The translations under genes and the position numbers were made by a program. A stretch of 64,000 nucleotides of DNA from Gaoshiqia sediminis (lineage in GTDB: Bacteria > Bacteroidota > Bacteroidia > Bacteroidales > Prolixibacteraceae). Within the stretch, counting starts at the first letter, position 1, and each line of letters opens with the position of its first letter. Positions 53,726 through 63,504 of this stretch are shown piece by piece. The notes below the pieces were generated by a model. It was not told the DNA's origin and ran no database searches. It worked only from the letters and a program-made list of their open reading frames with translations. The stretch covers positions 27,796-91,795 of the forward strand of contig NZ_JAPAAF010000015.1 in the NCBI RefSeq assembly GCF_025907915.1, given 5' to 3'.

Positions 53726-55255
53726 ATGAAATCTTCTGTATCTATGTGGTACCCGGTTTTCATTCTGCTGTCCCTGTCGGTTGCTGTTCGGGCGCAAAAC
53801 CGCGACAATGGCCGGTTTGCCCGCCAACCAGCTGTGGCCGGTTCTTTTTACCCGGCTGATCCCGGCCAGTTGAAAGCCCGGTTACAGGAGCTGTTTAGGC
53901 CCTATGTAAATCTTCCGCCCGGAAAGGATGTGGCTGCGCTCATCGTTCCGCATGCCGGCTATGTGTATTCCGGCGAGGTGGCCGCGTCGGCCTATGCACG
54001 GCTCAACCCGGAGAAAAAATACCGGCGCATTTTTCTGATTGGCACCAGCCATCACCTGCTGCTGGACGGCGCTTCCATCTACAACAAAGGGCACTACCGT
54101 ACCCCGCTGGGCGTGGTTAAAGTGGATACCTTGGTGGCCGACCGGCTGATCCGCGACAACCCGTTGTTTGAGTATGTACCGGCTGCCCATGTGAAAGAAC
54201 ACAGCCTGGAAGTTCAGCTTCCGTTTTTACAATACCGGTTGAAACATCCGTATAAAATTGTGCCCATCCTGATTGGCACCCGGTCGGAAAAAGCAATCGA
54301 ACAGCTTGCCGGGGCTTTGGGCCCTTACTTTCAGGAGGGGGATTTGTTTGTGATCAGCACTGATTTTTCGCACTACGCCGATGATGCCGGCGCCCGCGAA
54401 GCCGACAGAACCACCCGGGAGGCCATTTTGACCAATTCGCCCGGAAAATTTTTGCAGGCGCTCCGGAAGAACGAAGGCAAACACATTCCGGGGCTGGCTA
54501 CCAGTTGCTGTGGCTGGAGTTCGGTGCTCACCTTGCTGAACCTTTCGTCGGCAGAGCCGGGGATTACCGTGAAACATATCCGGTATATGAACTCTGGTGA
54601 TACCGAATATGGCGAGAAATCGCGGGTGGTAGGCTACCATGCCTTTGCCTTTGAACGTTCGGCGGTAAGTGCGCAAACGACCGGGTTTTCACTGACGGAT
54701 ACCGAAAAAATTCAGTTGCTGCAGATGGCCCGTGCAGCCATTGAGTTCCGGATGCTGCATCATTATTTGCCCGATGTGGATTCGGCGCAGCTATCCGAAA
54801 ACCTTAAAACTCCTTGCGGAGCTTTTGTCACCCTGGAGAAGAAGGGCAAGTTGCGGGGGTGTATCGGTCGCTTTGGCGAAAAGGAACCTTTGTACCGGAT
54901 GGTCCGCGAAATGGCCGTATCCGCTGCTTTTCAGGATTACCGTTTTGATCCCCTCCAGTTTACGGAGCTGGCCGAAGTCGATATCGAGATATCGGTGCTG
55001 ACTCCCTTGCAGCGTATCGAAACCATCGATGAGCTTGAATTGGGGAAGCACGGAATTTATATTGTTCAGGGAGAGCGGCACGGTACTTTTTTGCCCCAGG
55101 TGGCCACCAATACCGGTTGGACGAAGGAAGAGTTCCTGGGCCGTTGTGCACGCGATAAGGCCGGCCTGGACTGGGATGGCTGGAAAGATGCGGAACTGTA
55201 CATTTACGAAGCCCTGGTTTTCAGCGAACCCGAGTTGCTACACCCGGAACAATGA
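53726..55255 (+). CDS. AmmeMemoRadiSam system: secreted MEMO-AMMECR1 fusion
   Basis: Start at ATG 53726 (MKSSVSMWYPVFILLSLSVAVRAQ) gives a signal peptide; an earlier in-frame start is unsupported. The MEMO part (about 35-300) has AGSFYPADPGQLKARL, IVPHAGYVYSGEVAASA, TSHHLLLDG, HSLEVQLPFLQ and STDFSHYADD, the His/Cys-type metal-site landmarks. The AMMECR1 part (about 335-500) has TPCGAFVTLEKKGKLRGCIG and LAEVDIEISVLTPLQ. In other genomes these are two proteins, named B and A of the AmmeMemoRadiSam system; here they are one chain outside the cytosol. The end overlaps the next gene by 4 nt. Confidence 0.9.
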   Translation: MKSSVSMWYPVFILLSLSVAVRAQNRDNGRFARQPAVAGSFYPADPGQLKARLQELFRPYVNLPPGKDVAALIVPHAGYVYSGEVAASAYARLNPEKKYRRIFLIGTSHHLLLDGASIYNKGHYRTPLGVVKVDTLVADRLIRDNPLFEYVPAAHVKEHSLEVQLPFLQYRLKHPYKIVPILIGTRSEKAIEQLAGALGPYFQEGDLFVISTDFSHYADDAGAREADRTTREAILTNSPGKFLQALRKNEGKHIPGLATSCCGWSSVLTLLNLSSAEPGITVKHIRYMNSGDTEYGEKSRVVGYHAFAFERSAVSAQTTGFSLTDTEKIQLLQMARAAIEFRMLHHYLPDVDSAQLSENLKTPCGAFVTLEKKGKLRGCIGRFGEKEPLYRMVREMAVSAAFQDYRFDPLQFTELAEVDIEISVLTPLQRIETIDELELGKHGIYIVQGERHGTFLPQVATNTGWTKEEFLGRCARDKAGLDWDGWKDAELYIYEALVFSEPELLHPEQ

Positions 55256-57747
55256 ATTCGGCGTACCCGCTCATACCGGTTGTTGTCATTACGATCCTGG
55301 CCTATTTCACCACCCGGATGTATGTTTGGTGGGGCATCTTCAGCCAAAAAACGCACCGCATGTTTTGGAATGTGGCGTTGCTGGTCACCTTCCTGGTTTC
55401 GGGCCTGCTCGGTTTGCTGAGTGTGCTTAAAGTGAACTATAAACTCGAAATTCCGCAGTATGACCAATTCCTGCGATGGCATGTGGCTTTTGGGATTGGC
55501 ATGGTCGTTATTTCATTTTTTCATTTAAGCTGGCACTGGAGTTATTATTTTTCGCTCAAAAAGAGAGCTGAAGGCGCAATCCCCGGGCAACCTGTTGTTC
55601 CCAACGTTCAGCCGGAATGGGAGAAAGTCCGCTACTTGTTGTTTTTGCTTGGCGCCCTGGCTATGATCAACCAGGTCGTCTTCATCCGCGAATTTCTGAG
55701 TGTGCTGGCCGGCAATGAGTTGGTGCTGGGCGTGGTGATGGCCAACTGGTTGCTGCTGACGGGCTGGGGCGCTTTTCACGCCCGGAAACGGATCCAACCC
55801 GATTTCAGCCTGAAACAGGGAGTAAGCATGATGATTGCCCTGGCTTTTCTGCCAATTTTGCTGATCGTGGCGCTTTATGAGTTGAAATTCCTGCTTTATC
55901 CGCCGGGGACGATTACCGGTTTTGGGGCAGTTGTTATGGGGGTGTGCCTGTTGTTATTCCCGGTTTGCTTTCTGTCGGGTTATTTGTTTACCTTGCTCTC
56001 AACGCTTTACTCGTGGTCGGGCAGAAAAAACCTGATTGGAAAGGCTTACGCCATTGAATCGTTGGGGAGCCTGGCCGGAGGGTTGCTTTTTGGCGTGGTG
56101 CTCGGTCGGTTTTTTAATTCCATCCAGGTGTTGGCTATCATTTCTGCCGCCGTTCTGACAATGGGCAGTTGGCTTATCTGGCCGCGAAACCTCAAAAAAA
56201 GGATGGTTTATCTATTGCCCGGCTTGCTGATCCTGGTGGTGGCTTTTGTGCTCAGGCCCGATACGCGCATCAAGCAAATCTTGTTTCCCAGCCAGGAAAT
56301 TATCCTCGACCGTAGTACACCTTACGGCAATTTGGTCGTTTCCAGCCAGGCTGGTCAGCTCAATTTTTATGAAGATCATGCCCTTCATTTTTATTCGGAT
56401 AATTTGGCGTTGAGCGAGGAGGCGGTTCATTTTGCCATGTTGCAACACCCAAAACCTGAAAAGGTATTGCTGTTGTCGGGAGGTATTTCGGGCATGTTGA
56501 AAGAGCTGGACAAGTACCCGCTGGAGAAAGTTACCTATATCGAAACCAATCCGGCTGTCCTCAGGTACTGGAAAAATCTGGTGGATTATGCCAGTCCTTC
56601 GGAGCCGGTGGAATTTGTCCGTTCTGATATCCGGGTATTTCTGCGAAAGACAAAGCTGGTTTATGATGTGGTGCTGATCAATCTGCCGCCGCCAACAACC
56701 TTGGGTTTCAACCGGTTTTATACCGATGAATTTTTCAGGATGGTTGCACAACATGTCACACCTGGCGGCGTGGTTTGTACCAGCCTGCCTTCCACGGTGA
56801 ACTATGCAGGCGAGAATGCTCTTCTGCTGAACGCGTCGCTCTGGAAAACCCTGGGACTTCATTTCGAAAACCGGCTGTTGCTGCCCGGCGAAAAAAACTA
56901 TTTCCTGGCTTCGGCAGGGCCACTTTCGCCAGCCATTACCGAACTGGTTGACCAAAAGGGCATCGGCAATGAATATGTGAATGCCTATTATCTGGATGAT
57001 GGACTGCTGGCGCAACGGGGGCAACTGTTGATGGGGCAGTTCCATCAGGTTGGAAAAGTCAACCGCGACTTTTACCCCTACATGTTCCTGAAACAAACCG
57101 ATCATTGGCTGAGTCGGTTTCAGGTCAGCTATAATTTATTGGTGCTGGTACCCTTGATTTTGTTCTTCGTGTTGTTTGCCCGGCTTAACCCGGTTTCCAT
57201 GGGCCTTTACACCGGCGGTTTTTCGTCCGCTTCACTCGAAATAACGCTCATGCTTGCCTATCAGGTTTTCTTCGGCAGTATTTACCTGGCCACGGCTTTT
57301 TTCTTTACTTTTTTTATGGGCGGGTTGGCGCTGGGCAGTTCTATGGGCCGCAAACCCGGAAAGATGTCCGCTATCCGTGTTTTTGCGGTTGTTCAGTTTT
57401 TGCTGGCCGTCTTTTCGGTGTTGCTGCCGCTGCTTATTTTGCTGATCGACCGGATTTCGGGCTGGGGCGTCCCGGCGCAGTTGCTGTTTTTCGTGCTGGT
57501 GTTTGTCCTGGCATTTGGCATTGGCTACGAATTTTTCCTGGCCTCGGGCTTGCAATCGCCGCACTACAGCGTTACCTCGGGGCTGAACTACAGCACCGAC
57601 CTTGCCGGTTCTGCTTTTGGGGCCTTCCTGACAGCCTTGGTGATGTTGCCTTTTTTAGGCTTGGTTTATACCTGTCTGATCGTCGCCGGCTTGAATATTT
57701 TCAGCGGAGTCATGGCTCTTTCCGTTCGGAACCATAGAATCTTTTGA
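55252..57747 (+). CDS. Polytopic membrane protein with spermidine-synthase-like domain
   Basis: The 831-residue protein has an N-terminal set of four membrane helices with His residues (RWHVAFGIGMV, FFHLSWHW) that recall heme-binding cytochrome b helices. Further membrane segments follow, then a methyltransferase-like spermidine-synthase domain (about 340-600: VLLLSGGISGMLKEL, VTYIETNPAVLRYW, YDVVLINLPPPTTLGFNRFYTDEFF). A C-terminal block of six or more helices ends the chain. It overlaps the MEMO-AMMECR1 gene by 4 nt, so it belongs to that system. Whether it transfers aminopropyl groups is unknown; such fused SpdSyn proteins often have other uses. Confidence 0.82.
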   Translation: MNSAYPLIPVVVITILAYFTTRMYVWWGIFSQKTHRMFWNVALLVTFLVSGLLGLLSVLKVNYKLEIPQYDQFLRWHVAFGIGMVVISFFHLSWHWSYYFSLKKRAEGAIPGQPVVPNVQPEWEKVRYLLFLLGALAMINQVVFIREFLSVLAGNELVLGVVMANWLLLTGWGAFHARKRIQPDFSLKQGVSMMIALAFLPILLIVALYELKFLLYPPGTITGFGAVVMGVCLLLFPVCFLSGYLFTLLSTLYSWSGRKNLIGKAYAIESLGSLAGGLLFGVVLGRFFNSIQVLAIISAAVLTMGSWLIWPRNLKKRMVYLLPGLLILVVAFVLRPDTRIKQILFPSQEIILDRSTPYGNLVVSSQAGQLNFYEDHALHFYSDNLALSEEAVHFAMLQHPKPEKVLLLSGGISGMLKELDKYPLEKVTYIETNPAVLRYWKNLVDYASPSEPVEFVRSDIRVFLRKTKLVYDVVLINLPPPTTLGFNRFYTDEFFRMVAQHVTPGGVVCTSLPSTVNYAGENALLLNASLWKTLGLHFENRLLLPGEKNYFLASAGPLSPAITELVDQKGIGNEYVNAYYLDDGLLAQRGQLLMGQFHQVGKVNRDFYPYMFLKQTDHWLSRFQVSYNLLVLVPLILFFVLFARLNPVSMGLYTGGFSSASLEITLMLAYQVFFGSIYLATAFFFTFFMGGLALGSSMGRKPGKMSAIRVFAVVQFLLAVFSVLLPLLILLIDRISGWGVPAQLLFFVLVFVLAFGIGYEFFLASGLQSPHYSVTSGLNYSTDLAGSAFGAFLTALVMLPFLGLVYTCLIVAGLNIFSGVMALSVRNHRIF

Positions 57748-57789
57748 ACTGCCCTTCCCGTAAAATAAACCGTTAAACAAGAGGATTGG

Positions 57790-58923
57790 ATGATGGACAA
57801 ACGGCAGTTTTTGAAGACAGCTTTTTGGGGAACGGGAGGACTGGCCTGTTTTCAGAATCCGGTTGCCTCCTTTGCTTCCGGCGCTTTTGTTCCGGTCATT
57901 AAAGAAGCCTGGGTGAAGGAGGCCATGTTTTACACGACCACGCCTAAAGGCGCCCGTTGCCTGATTTGCCCGAACGAGTGCACGGTGAAGGAAGGCGAGG
58001 CCGGCGACTGCCGAAACCGCATCAACCGGGGTGGAAAACTGTATTCGATTGCGTACGGAAATCCCTGCGCCGTTCATGTGGACCCGATCGAGAAAAAGCC
58101 CTTGCTGCACTTCTTGCCGGGGAGCAAAGCCTTCTCGATTGCCACGGCCGGATGTAACCTGGCATGTTTGAACTGCCAAAACTGGACGATCTCGCAAAAA
58201 AGTCCGGATGAAACCGAGAATGTAGATTTGCCACCCGACAAGGTGGTGGAAAGTTGTTTGGCAAATCACTGCGAATCGGTGGCTTATACTTATTCCGAGC
58301 CGGTTACTTTTTACGAATACATGTACGATTCGGCAATTTTGGCCAGGCAGGCCGGACTGAAAAATGTACTGGTGAGCGCCGGTTATATCAATCAGGAACC
58401 TTTGCTGAAGCTTTGCCGGGTGATTGATGCGGCCAATATTGACCTGAAATCGTTCAGCAATGATATTTACCTGAAACTGAATGCCGGGACACTGCAACCC
58501 ATTTTGGATACGCTGATCACCCTGAAGAACGAAGGCGTGTGGCTGGAGATTACCAACCTGGTTGTTCCCTCGTGGACGGACGATCTGGAGATGATCAAAA
58601 AGATGTGCGGCTGGCTGCTGGACAATGGCTTTGAGCAAACGCCGCTTCATTTCAGCCGTTTTCACCCTATGTACAAACTTACCCAGTTGCCGCCAACCCC
58701 GGTGAATATTCTGAAAAGTGCCCGTGATATTGCACTTCAGGAAGGTCTGAAACATGTGTATGTGGGCAATGTTCCGGGCTTGGGCGCTGAAAATACCGTT
58801 TGTCCGAAATGTGGGCGGGTGGTTGTGGAGCGCCGTGGCTACAGCATCCTGCAAAACGATCTGGTGGGCGGGAAGTGCAAATCCTGCGGTACTGCGGTTG
58901 CGGGGGTGTGGAATGGAGAATGA
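57790..58923 (+). CDS. AmmeMemoRadiSam system radical SAM enzyme
   Basis: The 377-residue protein has an N-terminal Sec/TAT-like leader (DKRQFLKTAFWGTGG). A Cys block GARCLICPNECTVKEG and EAGDCRNR follows. The radical SAM cluster is AGCNLACLNCQNW (CxxxCxxC), and YSEPVTFYEYMYD and NIDLKSFSNDIY are typical of this subgroup. A C-terminal zinc- or cluster-type knuckle has CPKCGRVV and KCKSCG. PflA-like radical SAM proteins of this subgroup accompany MEMO and AMMECR1 proteins. It lies 42 nt after the membrane gene and completes the locus. Confidence 0.9.
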   Translation: MMDKRQFLKTAFWGTGGLACFQNPVASFASGAFVPVIKEAWVKEAMFYTTTPKGARCLICPNECTVKEGEAGDCRNRINRGGKLYSIAYGNPCAVHVDPIEKKPLLHFLPGSKAFSIATAGCNLACLNCQNWTISQKSPDETENVDLPPDKVVESCLANHCESVAYTYSEPVTFYEYMYDSAILARQAGLKNVLVSAGYINQEPLLKLCRVIDAANIDLKSFSNDIYLKLNAGTLQPILDTLITLKNEGVWLEITNLVVPSWTDDLEMIKKMCGWLLDNGFEQTPLHFSRFHPMYKLTQLPPTPVNILKSARDIALQEGLKHVYVGNVPGLGAENTVCPKCGRVVVERRGYSILQNDLVGGKCKSCGTAVAGVWNGE

Positions 58924-58930
58924 AACAAGA

Positions 58931-59070
58931 AAAAGCGGGTGAATAAAAACGCATCAGAAAGCGTCATGCTGAACTTGTTTCAGCATCTCTATCTGGTTTC
59001 TGTCCGTTTGATACAGATCCTGAAACAAGTTCAGGATGACCTGATCAACAACTTTTTTATTCACCCGCTT
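58931..59070. repeat. Nested inverted repeat / bidirectional terminator
   Basis: The outer arms AAGCGGGTGAATAAAAA (58933-58949) and TTTTTATTCACCCGCTT (59054-59070) match perfectly over 17 bp. Inner arms GTCATGCTGAACTTGTTTCAG (58963-58983) and its near complement (59020-59040) match with few differences. It lies between convergent genes (radical SAM and cysK), so it could stop transcripts from both sides. The inner core also occurs at 14163-14181. Confidence 0.6.
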
Positions 59071-59094
59071 GGTTATGGCTGGGCGGGAAGTTTG

Positions 59095-60006
59095 TTAGAA
59101 AAGCCCTTCGATCGACAAATAACGTTCGCCGGTATCGTAGCTGAACGTGAGGATTTTCGAGCCTTTGGGCAGTTCAGCAATTTTTTTGGCTACAGCCGCC
59201 AACGATGCGCCCGATGAAATGCCCACAAACAAACCTTCTTCTTTTGCTGCCCGTTTGGCGTATTCAAATGCTTCTTCTCTGGAAACCTGGATGGTGCCAT
59301 CGAGCTGATCGGTGAGCAGGTTGTTGGGGATGAAGCCCGCGCCAATTCCCTGAATGGGGTGCGGCCCCGGTTGTCCGCCGCTGATTACCGGCGACAGTTC
59401 GGGCTCCACGGCAAAGGTTTTCAGATTCGGGAAATGCTGTTTCAGCACTTCGCTCACCCCCGAGATGTGTCCCCCGGTGCCTACGCCGGTAATTAGGTAG
59501 TCGAAACCTTCGGGAAAATCTTTCAGGATTTCCTGTGCCGTGTTGTTCCGGTGAGCGTCAATGTTTGCCACGTTATCGAATTGAGAAGGGATCCACGAGT
59601 TCGGGTTTTCGGCTGCCAACTCTTCCGCTTTGGCGATGGCGCCCTTCATCCCTTTTTCTTTTGGGGTGAGCACCAGCTCGGCGCCATAGGCCGTCAGGAT
59701 GCGGCGGCGTTCAACCGACATCGATTCGGGCATTACCAGGATCAGCTTGTAACCTTTCACCGCGGCCACCAGTGCCAACCCGATACCCGTGTTGCCCGAA
59801 GTGGGTTCAATCAGCAGAGCGCCTGGTTGCAGCAAGCCTTTTTGTTCGGCATCTTCTACCATCGACAGTGCAATGCGGTCTTTGATGCTGCCGCCCGGGT
59901 TGGTTTTCTCCAGCTTTACGTACACTTCATAATCCGCGGGAAACAGACGGTTTACCCGGATAAGGGGCGAATTTCCAATGGTTTCCAGAATGTTGTTAAA
60001 TCTCAT
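59095..60006 (-). CDS. cysK: Cysteine synthase A (O-acetylserine sulfhydrylase)
   Basis: The 303-residue PLP enzyme makes cysteine from O-acetylserine and sulphide. The PLP Lys is in [12 protein letters not shown] (near residue 42), [11 protein letters not shown] marks the substrate Thr loop near 70, and the [10 protein letters not shown] phosphate loop lies near 178. It stands alone in a transcript unit that begins behind a terminator and ends in the inverted repeat. Confidence 0.95.
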   Translation of the reverse strand: MRFNNILETIGNSPLIRVNRLFPADYEVYVKLEKTNPGGSIKDRIALSMVEDAEQKGLLQPGALLIEPTSGNTGIGLALVAAVKGYKLILVMPESMSVERRRILTAYGAELVLTPKEKGMKGAIAKAEELAAENPNSWIPSQFDNVANIDAHRNNTAQEILKDFPEGFDYLITGVGTGGHISGVSEVLKQHFPNLKTFAVEPELSPVISGGQPGPHPIQGIGAGFIPNNLLTDQLDGTIQVSREEAFEYAKRAAKEEGLFVGISSGASLAAVAKKIAELPKGSKILTFSYDTGERYLSIEGLF

Positions 60007-60038
60007 ACTCTTTGTTTTTATAGGGTTAAAAATATTTC

Positions 60039-60067
60039 AAAAAAAAAGCCTTCCACAATGGGAAGGC
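60039..60067 (-). terminator. Rho-independent terminator of the ABC exporter operon
   Basis: The minus strand has a GCCTTCC...GGAAGGC stem (60067-60061 and 60054-60048) followed by nine or more T. It lies downstream of the permease gene end (60237) and just upstream of cysK. Confidence 0.7.
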
Positions 60068-60236
60068 CTGCATAACTATGTCTGTCTAAAATCGATATTT
60101 CATCAAAACATACCTTCCCCGTATTGTATATTCATACAACAGCACATGGGCATATTTGAGAAGGTGTAATACATGTTTTTTGTTATCTGGAACAATTATA
60201 AATAAAAAATCTGATTTAAATACAATATTGTCCGAA

Positions 60237-61580
60237 TTAATTGTGGTAAAAGAGCCATTTAACGATTTCTTTAAAATTGACTTTCTTTCCGTACATCAAA
60301 ATCCCGGTGCGGTAAATTTTTCCTGCCACCCAGATAATTCCCCAGATGGATGCCAGTAAAATGCCCATGGAAAGCAGCAGTTCCCAAACCGGAACGCCAA
60401 AGGGAACGCGCACCATCATGATCACGGGCGAGGTAAAGGGGATGAGCGAGGCCCAAAAGGCCAGCGCTCCTTCGGGGTTTTTCACTACGGGGAAAAGGAT
60501 GATGATGGAAAAGATCAGTGGCAAGGTCACCGGCAGCATCAGCTGCTGGGCGTCTTCGTCGTGATCGACTGCCGAACCAACTGCCCCTAAAAGTGAAGAA
60601 TACAGCAGGAACCCGCCCAGAAAGTAGAACAGGAAGCTGCCAAAGATAAGCGGCAGGTTCAGGTTGCCAATCATGTCGATGATTTCGAGGGCCATATTTT
60701 GCTGTTCGGCGGTGGCGGCTTCTATGGCCACGCCCGATGTGCTCATCAGGTTTTGCGATTGTTCCAGGGTGGTCACTTCGCCCCCGCCAACAAACGACTG
60801 CACCCCGGCAACAATAGCCCCGCCAATAATCACCCAAAATAAAAGCTGCGTGAGGCCAACCAGGCCAATGCCGACAATTTTTCCGAACATCAGTTGGGTG
60901 GGTTTCACCGACGAAATAATCACTTCCACAATACGGCTGGTTTTTTCTTCCATCACCCCGCGCATCACCATCGTACCGTAGATAAATACGAACATGTAAA
61001 TGATGAACCCGGCAGCGTAACCCACGGCCATGGCTAATTCGGTGGAGCTTTTTACGGCGCTGCCCTGTTGGTCAATCTTGATGGTTTCGAGGTTGATGTG
61101 GGTTTTGGTGGCCGCCAGTTTTTCTTCCAGGTCGGGAAGGCCCGACTGGTCAATCACCTGTTTCTTTTTGTCATTTTCAAGAATGGTTCCCAGTTTGCCG
61201 GCCACCATGCTTTTGACGTCGATGGTCACCTGCTTGTCCGAAAACAACTGGGCGCGGTTGGCTGTCAACACATTGGGAGGAATGAACAGGACGGCATAAA
61301 ACGGGCTGTTCCTGATGTCTTCTTTTATCTTGGCGTATTCATCCTGCGGGATGAAATGAAATTTCGTGTAGTCGGTACTTTCCAGGCGGCCCAGAAAGAT
61401 GCCCGTGCCATCGTACACGGCAATGGTGCGTTCTTCTTTATCGTCCTGCATAGCCAGCCAGGCGGGCAAAATGGTCATGCCGGCAAACAGGAACGGTACC
61501 AGCAGGGTTAAAATGACGAATGATTTTTTGCGTACACGGGTCAGGTATTCCCTTTTCAGTATCAATAGTGCTTTGTTCAT
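60237..61580 (-). CDS. ABC-2 type permease (NatB-like)
   Basis: The 447-residue protein has one N-terminal membrane helix, a large external domain (about 45-165), and five to six helices in the C-terminal half. GVMEEKTSRIVEVIISSVKPTQLMFGKIVGIG is the coupling-loop motif of NatB-type exporters. It starts 3 nt after the ATPase gene. The pair probably exports sodium or another small molecule; the substrate cannot be told from sequence. Confidence 0.88.
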   Translation of the reverse strand: MNKALLILKREYLTRVRKKSFVILTLLVPFLFAGMTILPAWLAMQDDKEERTIAVYDGTGIFLGRLESTDYTKFHFIPQDEYAKIKEDIRNSPFYAVLFIPPNVLTANRAQLFSDKQVTIDVKSMVAGKLGTILENDKKKQVIDQSGLPDLEEKLAATKTHINLETIKIDQQGSAVKSSTELAMAVGYAAGFIIYMFVFIYGTMVMRGVMEEKTSRIVEVIISSVKPTQLMFGKIVGIGLVGLTQLLFWVIIGGAIVAGVQSFVGGGEVTTLEQSQNLMSTSGVAIEAATAEQQNMALEIIDMIGNLNLPLIFGSFLFYFLGGFLLYSSLLGAVGSAVDHDEDAQQLMLPVTLPLIFSIIILFPVVKNPEGALAFWASLIPFTSPVIMMVRVPFGVPVWELLLSMGILLASIWGIIWVAGKIYRTGILMYGKKVNFKEIVKWLFYHN

Positions 61581-61583
61581 GGC

Positions 61584-62507
61584 TTAGTTTTTTTGGTTGG
61601 CTTGTTGTACAACTTGAATAAAGACTTCGTTCATGCTGGGGATGACTTCGCGAAAGGCGCTGATTTCGAGTTTGCCCATCAGCTTTTGCAACAGCTCGTT
61701 GTTGCTTTGGTCGGTGGCTTTCTGAAACTTAATGCGCTGACGGTTGCCGTGAAGGTCGTGTTCGATCAGCGAAAAACCATTCTGCGAAAACAACGATACC
61801 GCTTCCGTGTCGGGTGTTTCAATCTCGAAGATGCCCCGTTTGTAGCGGTCTTTGATGTCGAAAATGTTCCCGTCTAAAATCTTTTGGGATTGATGGAGCA
61901 GAGCAATGTGGTCGCAGATCTCCTCCACCGAAGCCATGTTGTGGGTGGAGAAAATGATGGTGGCGCCCTTGGCCTTCAGCTGGAGGATTTCATTTTTCAT
62001 CAGGTTGGCGTTGATGGGGTCGAAACCGCTGAACGGTTCATCAAAGATCAGCAGTTTGGGTTCGTGGATCACGGTGGTCACAAACTGCACTTTTTGCTGC
62101 ATGCCTTTTGAAAGCTCTTCCACTTTCTTGTTCCACCACGGCTGGATTTCGAATTTTTCGAACCATTTTTTCAGGTTCCGCAGCGCATCATGCCGCGACA
62201 TGCCTTTCAGCTGGGCCAGGTACAGGGCCTGTTCGCCCACCTTCATTTTTTTGTACAGGCCGCGTTCCTCGGGCAGGTAGCCGATGTACTGGATGTCGGT
62301 CGATTTGAGTTTTCGCCCCTGAAAGAACAGCTCGCCTTCGTCGGGTGCGGTAATTTGGTTGATGATGCGGATCAGCGTGGTTTTGCCGGCGCCGTTGGGG
62401 CCCAGCAGCCCGAACACCGACTGCTCTGCCACCGAAATGCTCACCTTGTTCAGTGCCCGGTGCCCGGCATAGTCTTTTACCACTTCCGTTGCTCGAAAAA
62501 GTTCCAT
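61584..62507 (-). CDS. ABC transporter ATP-binding protein (NatA-like)
   Basis: The 307-residue ATPase has Walker A LLGPNGAGKTT, the Q loop QYIGYLPEERGLYKKMKVGE, signature LSKGMQQKV, Walker B LLIFDEPFSGFDP and the His switch IIFSTHN. The C-terminal extension of about 80 residues (after 220) is usual in this exporter class. It is the first gene of the pair with the permease. Confidence 0.93.
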   Translation of the reverse strand: MELFRATEVVKDYAGHRALNKVSISVAEQSVFGLLGPNGAGKTTLIRIINQITAPDEGELFFQGRKLKSTDIQYIGYLPEERGLYKKMKVGEQALYLAQLKGMSRHDALRNLKKWFEKFEIQPWWNKKVEELSKGMQQKVQFVTTVIHEPKLLIFDEPFSGFDPINANLMKNEILQLKAKGATIIFSTHNMASVEEICDHIALLHQSQKILDGNIFDIKDRYKRGIFEIETPDTEAVSLFSQNGFSLIEHDLHGNRQRIKFQKATDQSNNELLQKLMGKLEISAFREVIPSMNEVFIQVVQQANQKN

Positions 62508-62725
62508 AAATCAGATTTTGGGTTTATACCTGTTAGTTGCAAATCACACCGGAGAATTACGCAATTTCTCCGGCCAGCATCAAAATTAAGTAAAATGATG
62601 GTAGCCGGGTGTCAATTTTCGGTGAAATGCCGATTGGGCAGGATAAATTTCAGGGTACACGTGGGGAGTTGTTTTGCCTGGTGATTTTTCGGGGGATGAT
62701 CGGGGGTTTTATTTTTTCCTTTCGG

Positions 62726-63295
62726 CTAGTTAACCCGCGTAACCCCGCCCGACACCACAAACTTCATCGCCTCGGCAGGTGGCATGTCGAGCGTGTGCAC
62801 CGACGAAGTTTCAATCATGAACAACTCGCCCGAGAAGTTGTACGAGTGCGGAAAATAAACCGCCACCATGCCCGGCATGCCCAGTTCGTCGAGGCTGTTT
62901 TGAGTGATAAACCCGATCTTCCAAAGCTTGTTTTCCTGGTTGATACAAACCATCACCGGCTTGCTGAATTTTTTCTCTTTCCCGGCAAAGGCTGAAAACA
63001 GATCGACCAGCGAACTGTAGATCACCTTGATCAGCGGGGCGCGCCGCAGCAGGCGTTCGCCGATCTTTTTGAAGGGGTTGGTCACCACGTATTCGCCAAT
63101 CAGGCCGAGCAGGGTGAGCAGCAGGAAAATGATGAGCAGACCGAGCCCGGGAACAATGCGGTCGAGCCAGGTTTTTAGCACATCGCGCAACAGCCCGTCA
63201 ATGAAATCGAAGGTGAGGAAAATGATGTAGCCCGTAATGGCGATGGGCGCTACCAGTACCAGCCCTTTCATGAAGTAAGAAAAAAGTCGTTTCAT
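62726..63295 (-). CDS. DUF502-family membrane protein
   Basis: The 189-residue protein has two membrane helices (about 8-32 and 48-72) and a soluble C-terminal part with the DUF502 core: PLIKVIYSSLVDLFSAF, SKPVMVCINQENKLWKIGFITQ, and GMVAVYFPHSYNFSGELFMIE. The family is of unknown function. The 218-bp gap to the ABC operon holds nothing I can support. Confidence 0.88.
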   Translation of the reverse strand: MKRLFSYFMKGLVLVAPIAITGYIIFLTFDFIDGLLRDVLKTWLDRIVPGLGLLIIFLLLTLLGLIGEYVVTNPFKKIGERLLRRAPLIKVIYSSLVDLFSAFAGKEKKFSKPVMVCINQENKLWKIGFITQNSLDELGMPGMVAVYFPHSYNFSGELFMIETSSVHTLDMPPAEAMKFVVSGGVTRVN

Positions 63296-63504
63296 CGTGA
63301 TGATTTTTTAGGTCTCGGACCTGTTTTATAGTTTCTTGATCACGTTTGGCTCAGAACATTCAAGGCCCGGGACAACCCCGTAAACTGTCGCGGGTACTTA
63401 AATGACTGATATCCGGCAGCGAAAGATACAAAATATCGGCTGACCGCGGCTGAGGGGAGGGCGGTTTTTCCCGGCCCGGCGAATATTCCGGACGGGTGGG
63501 GTCG

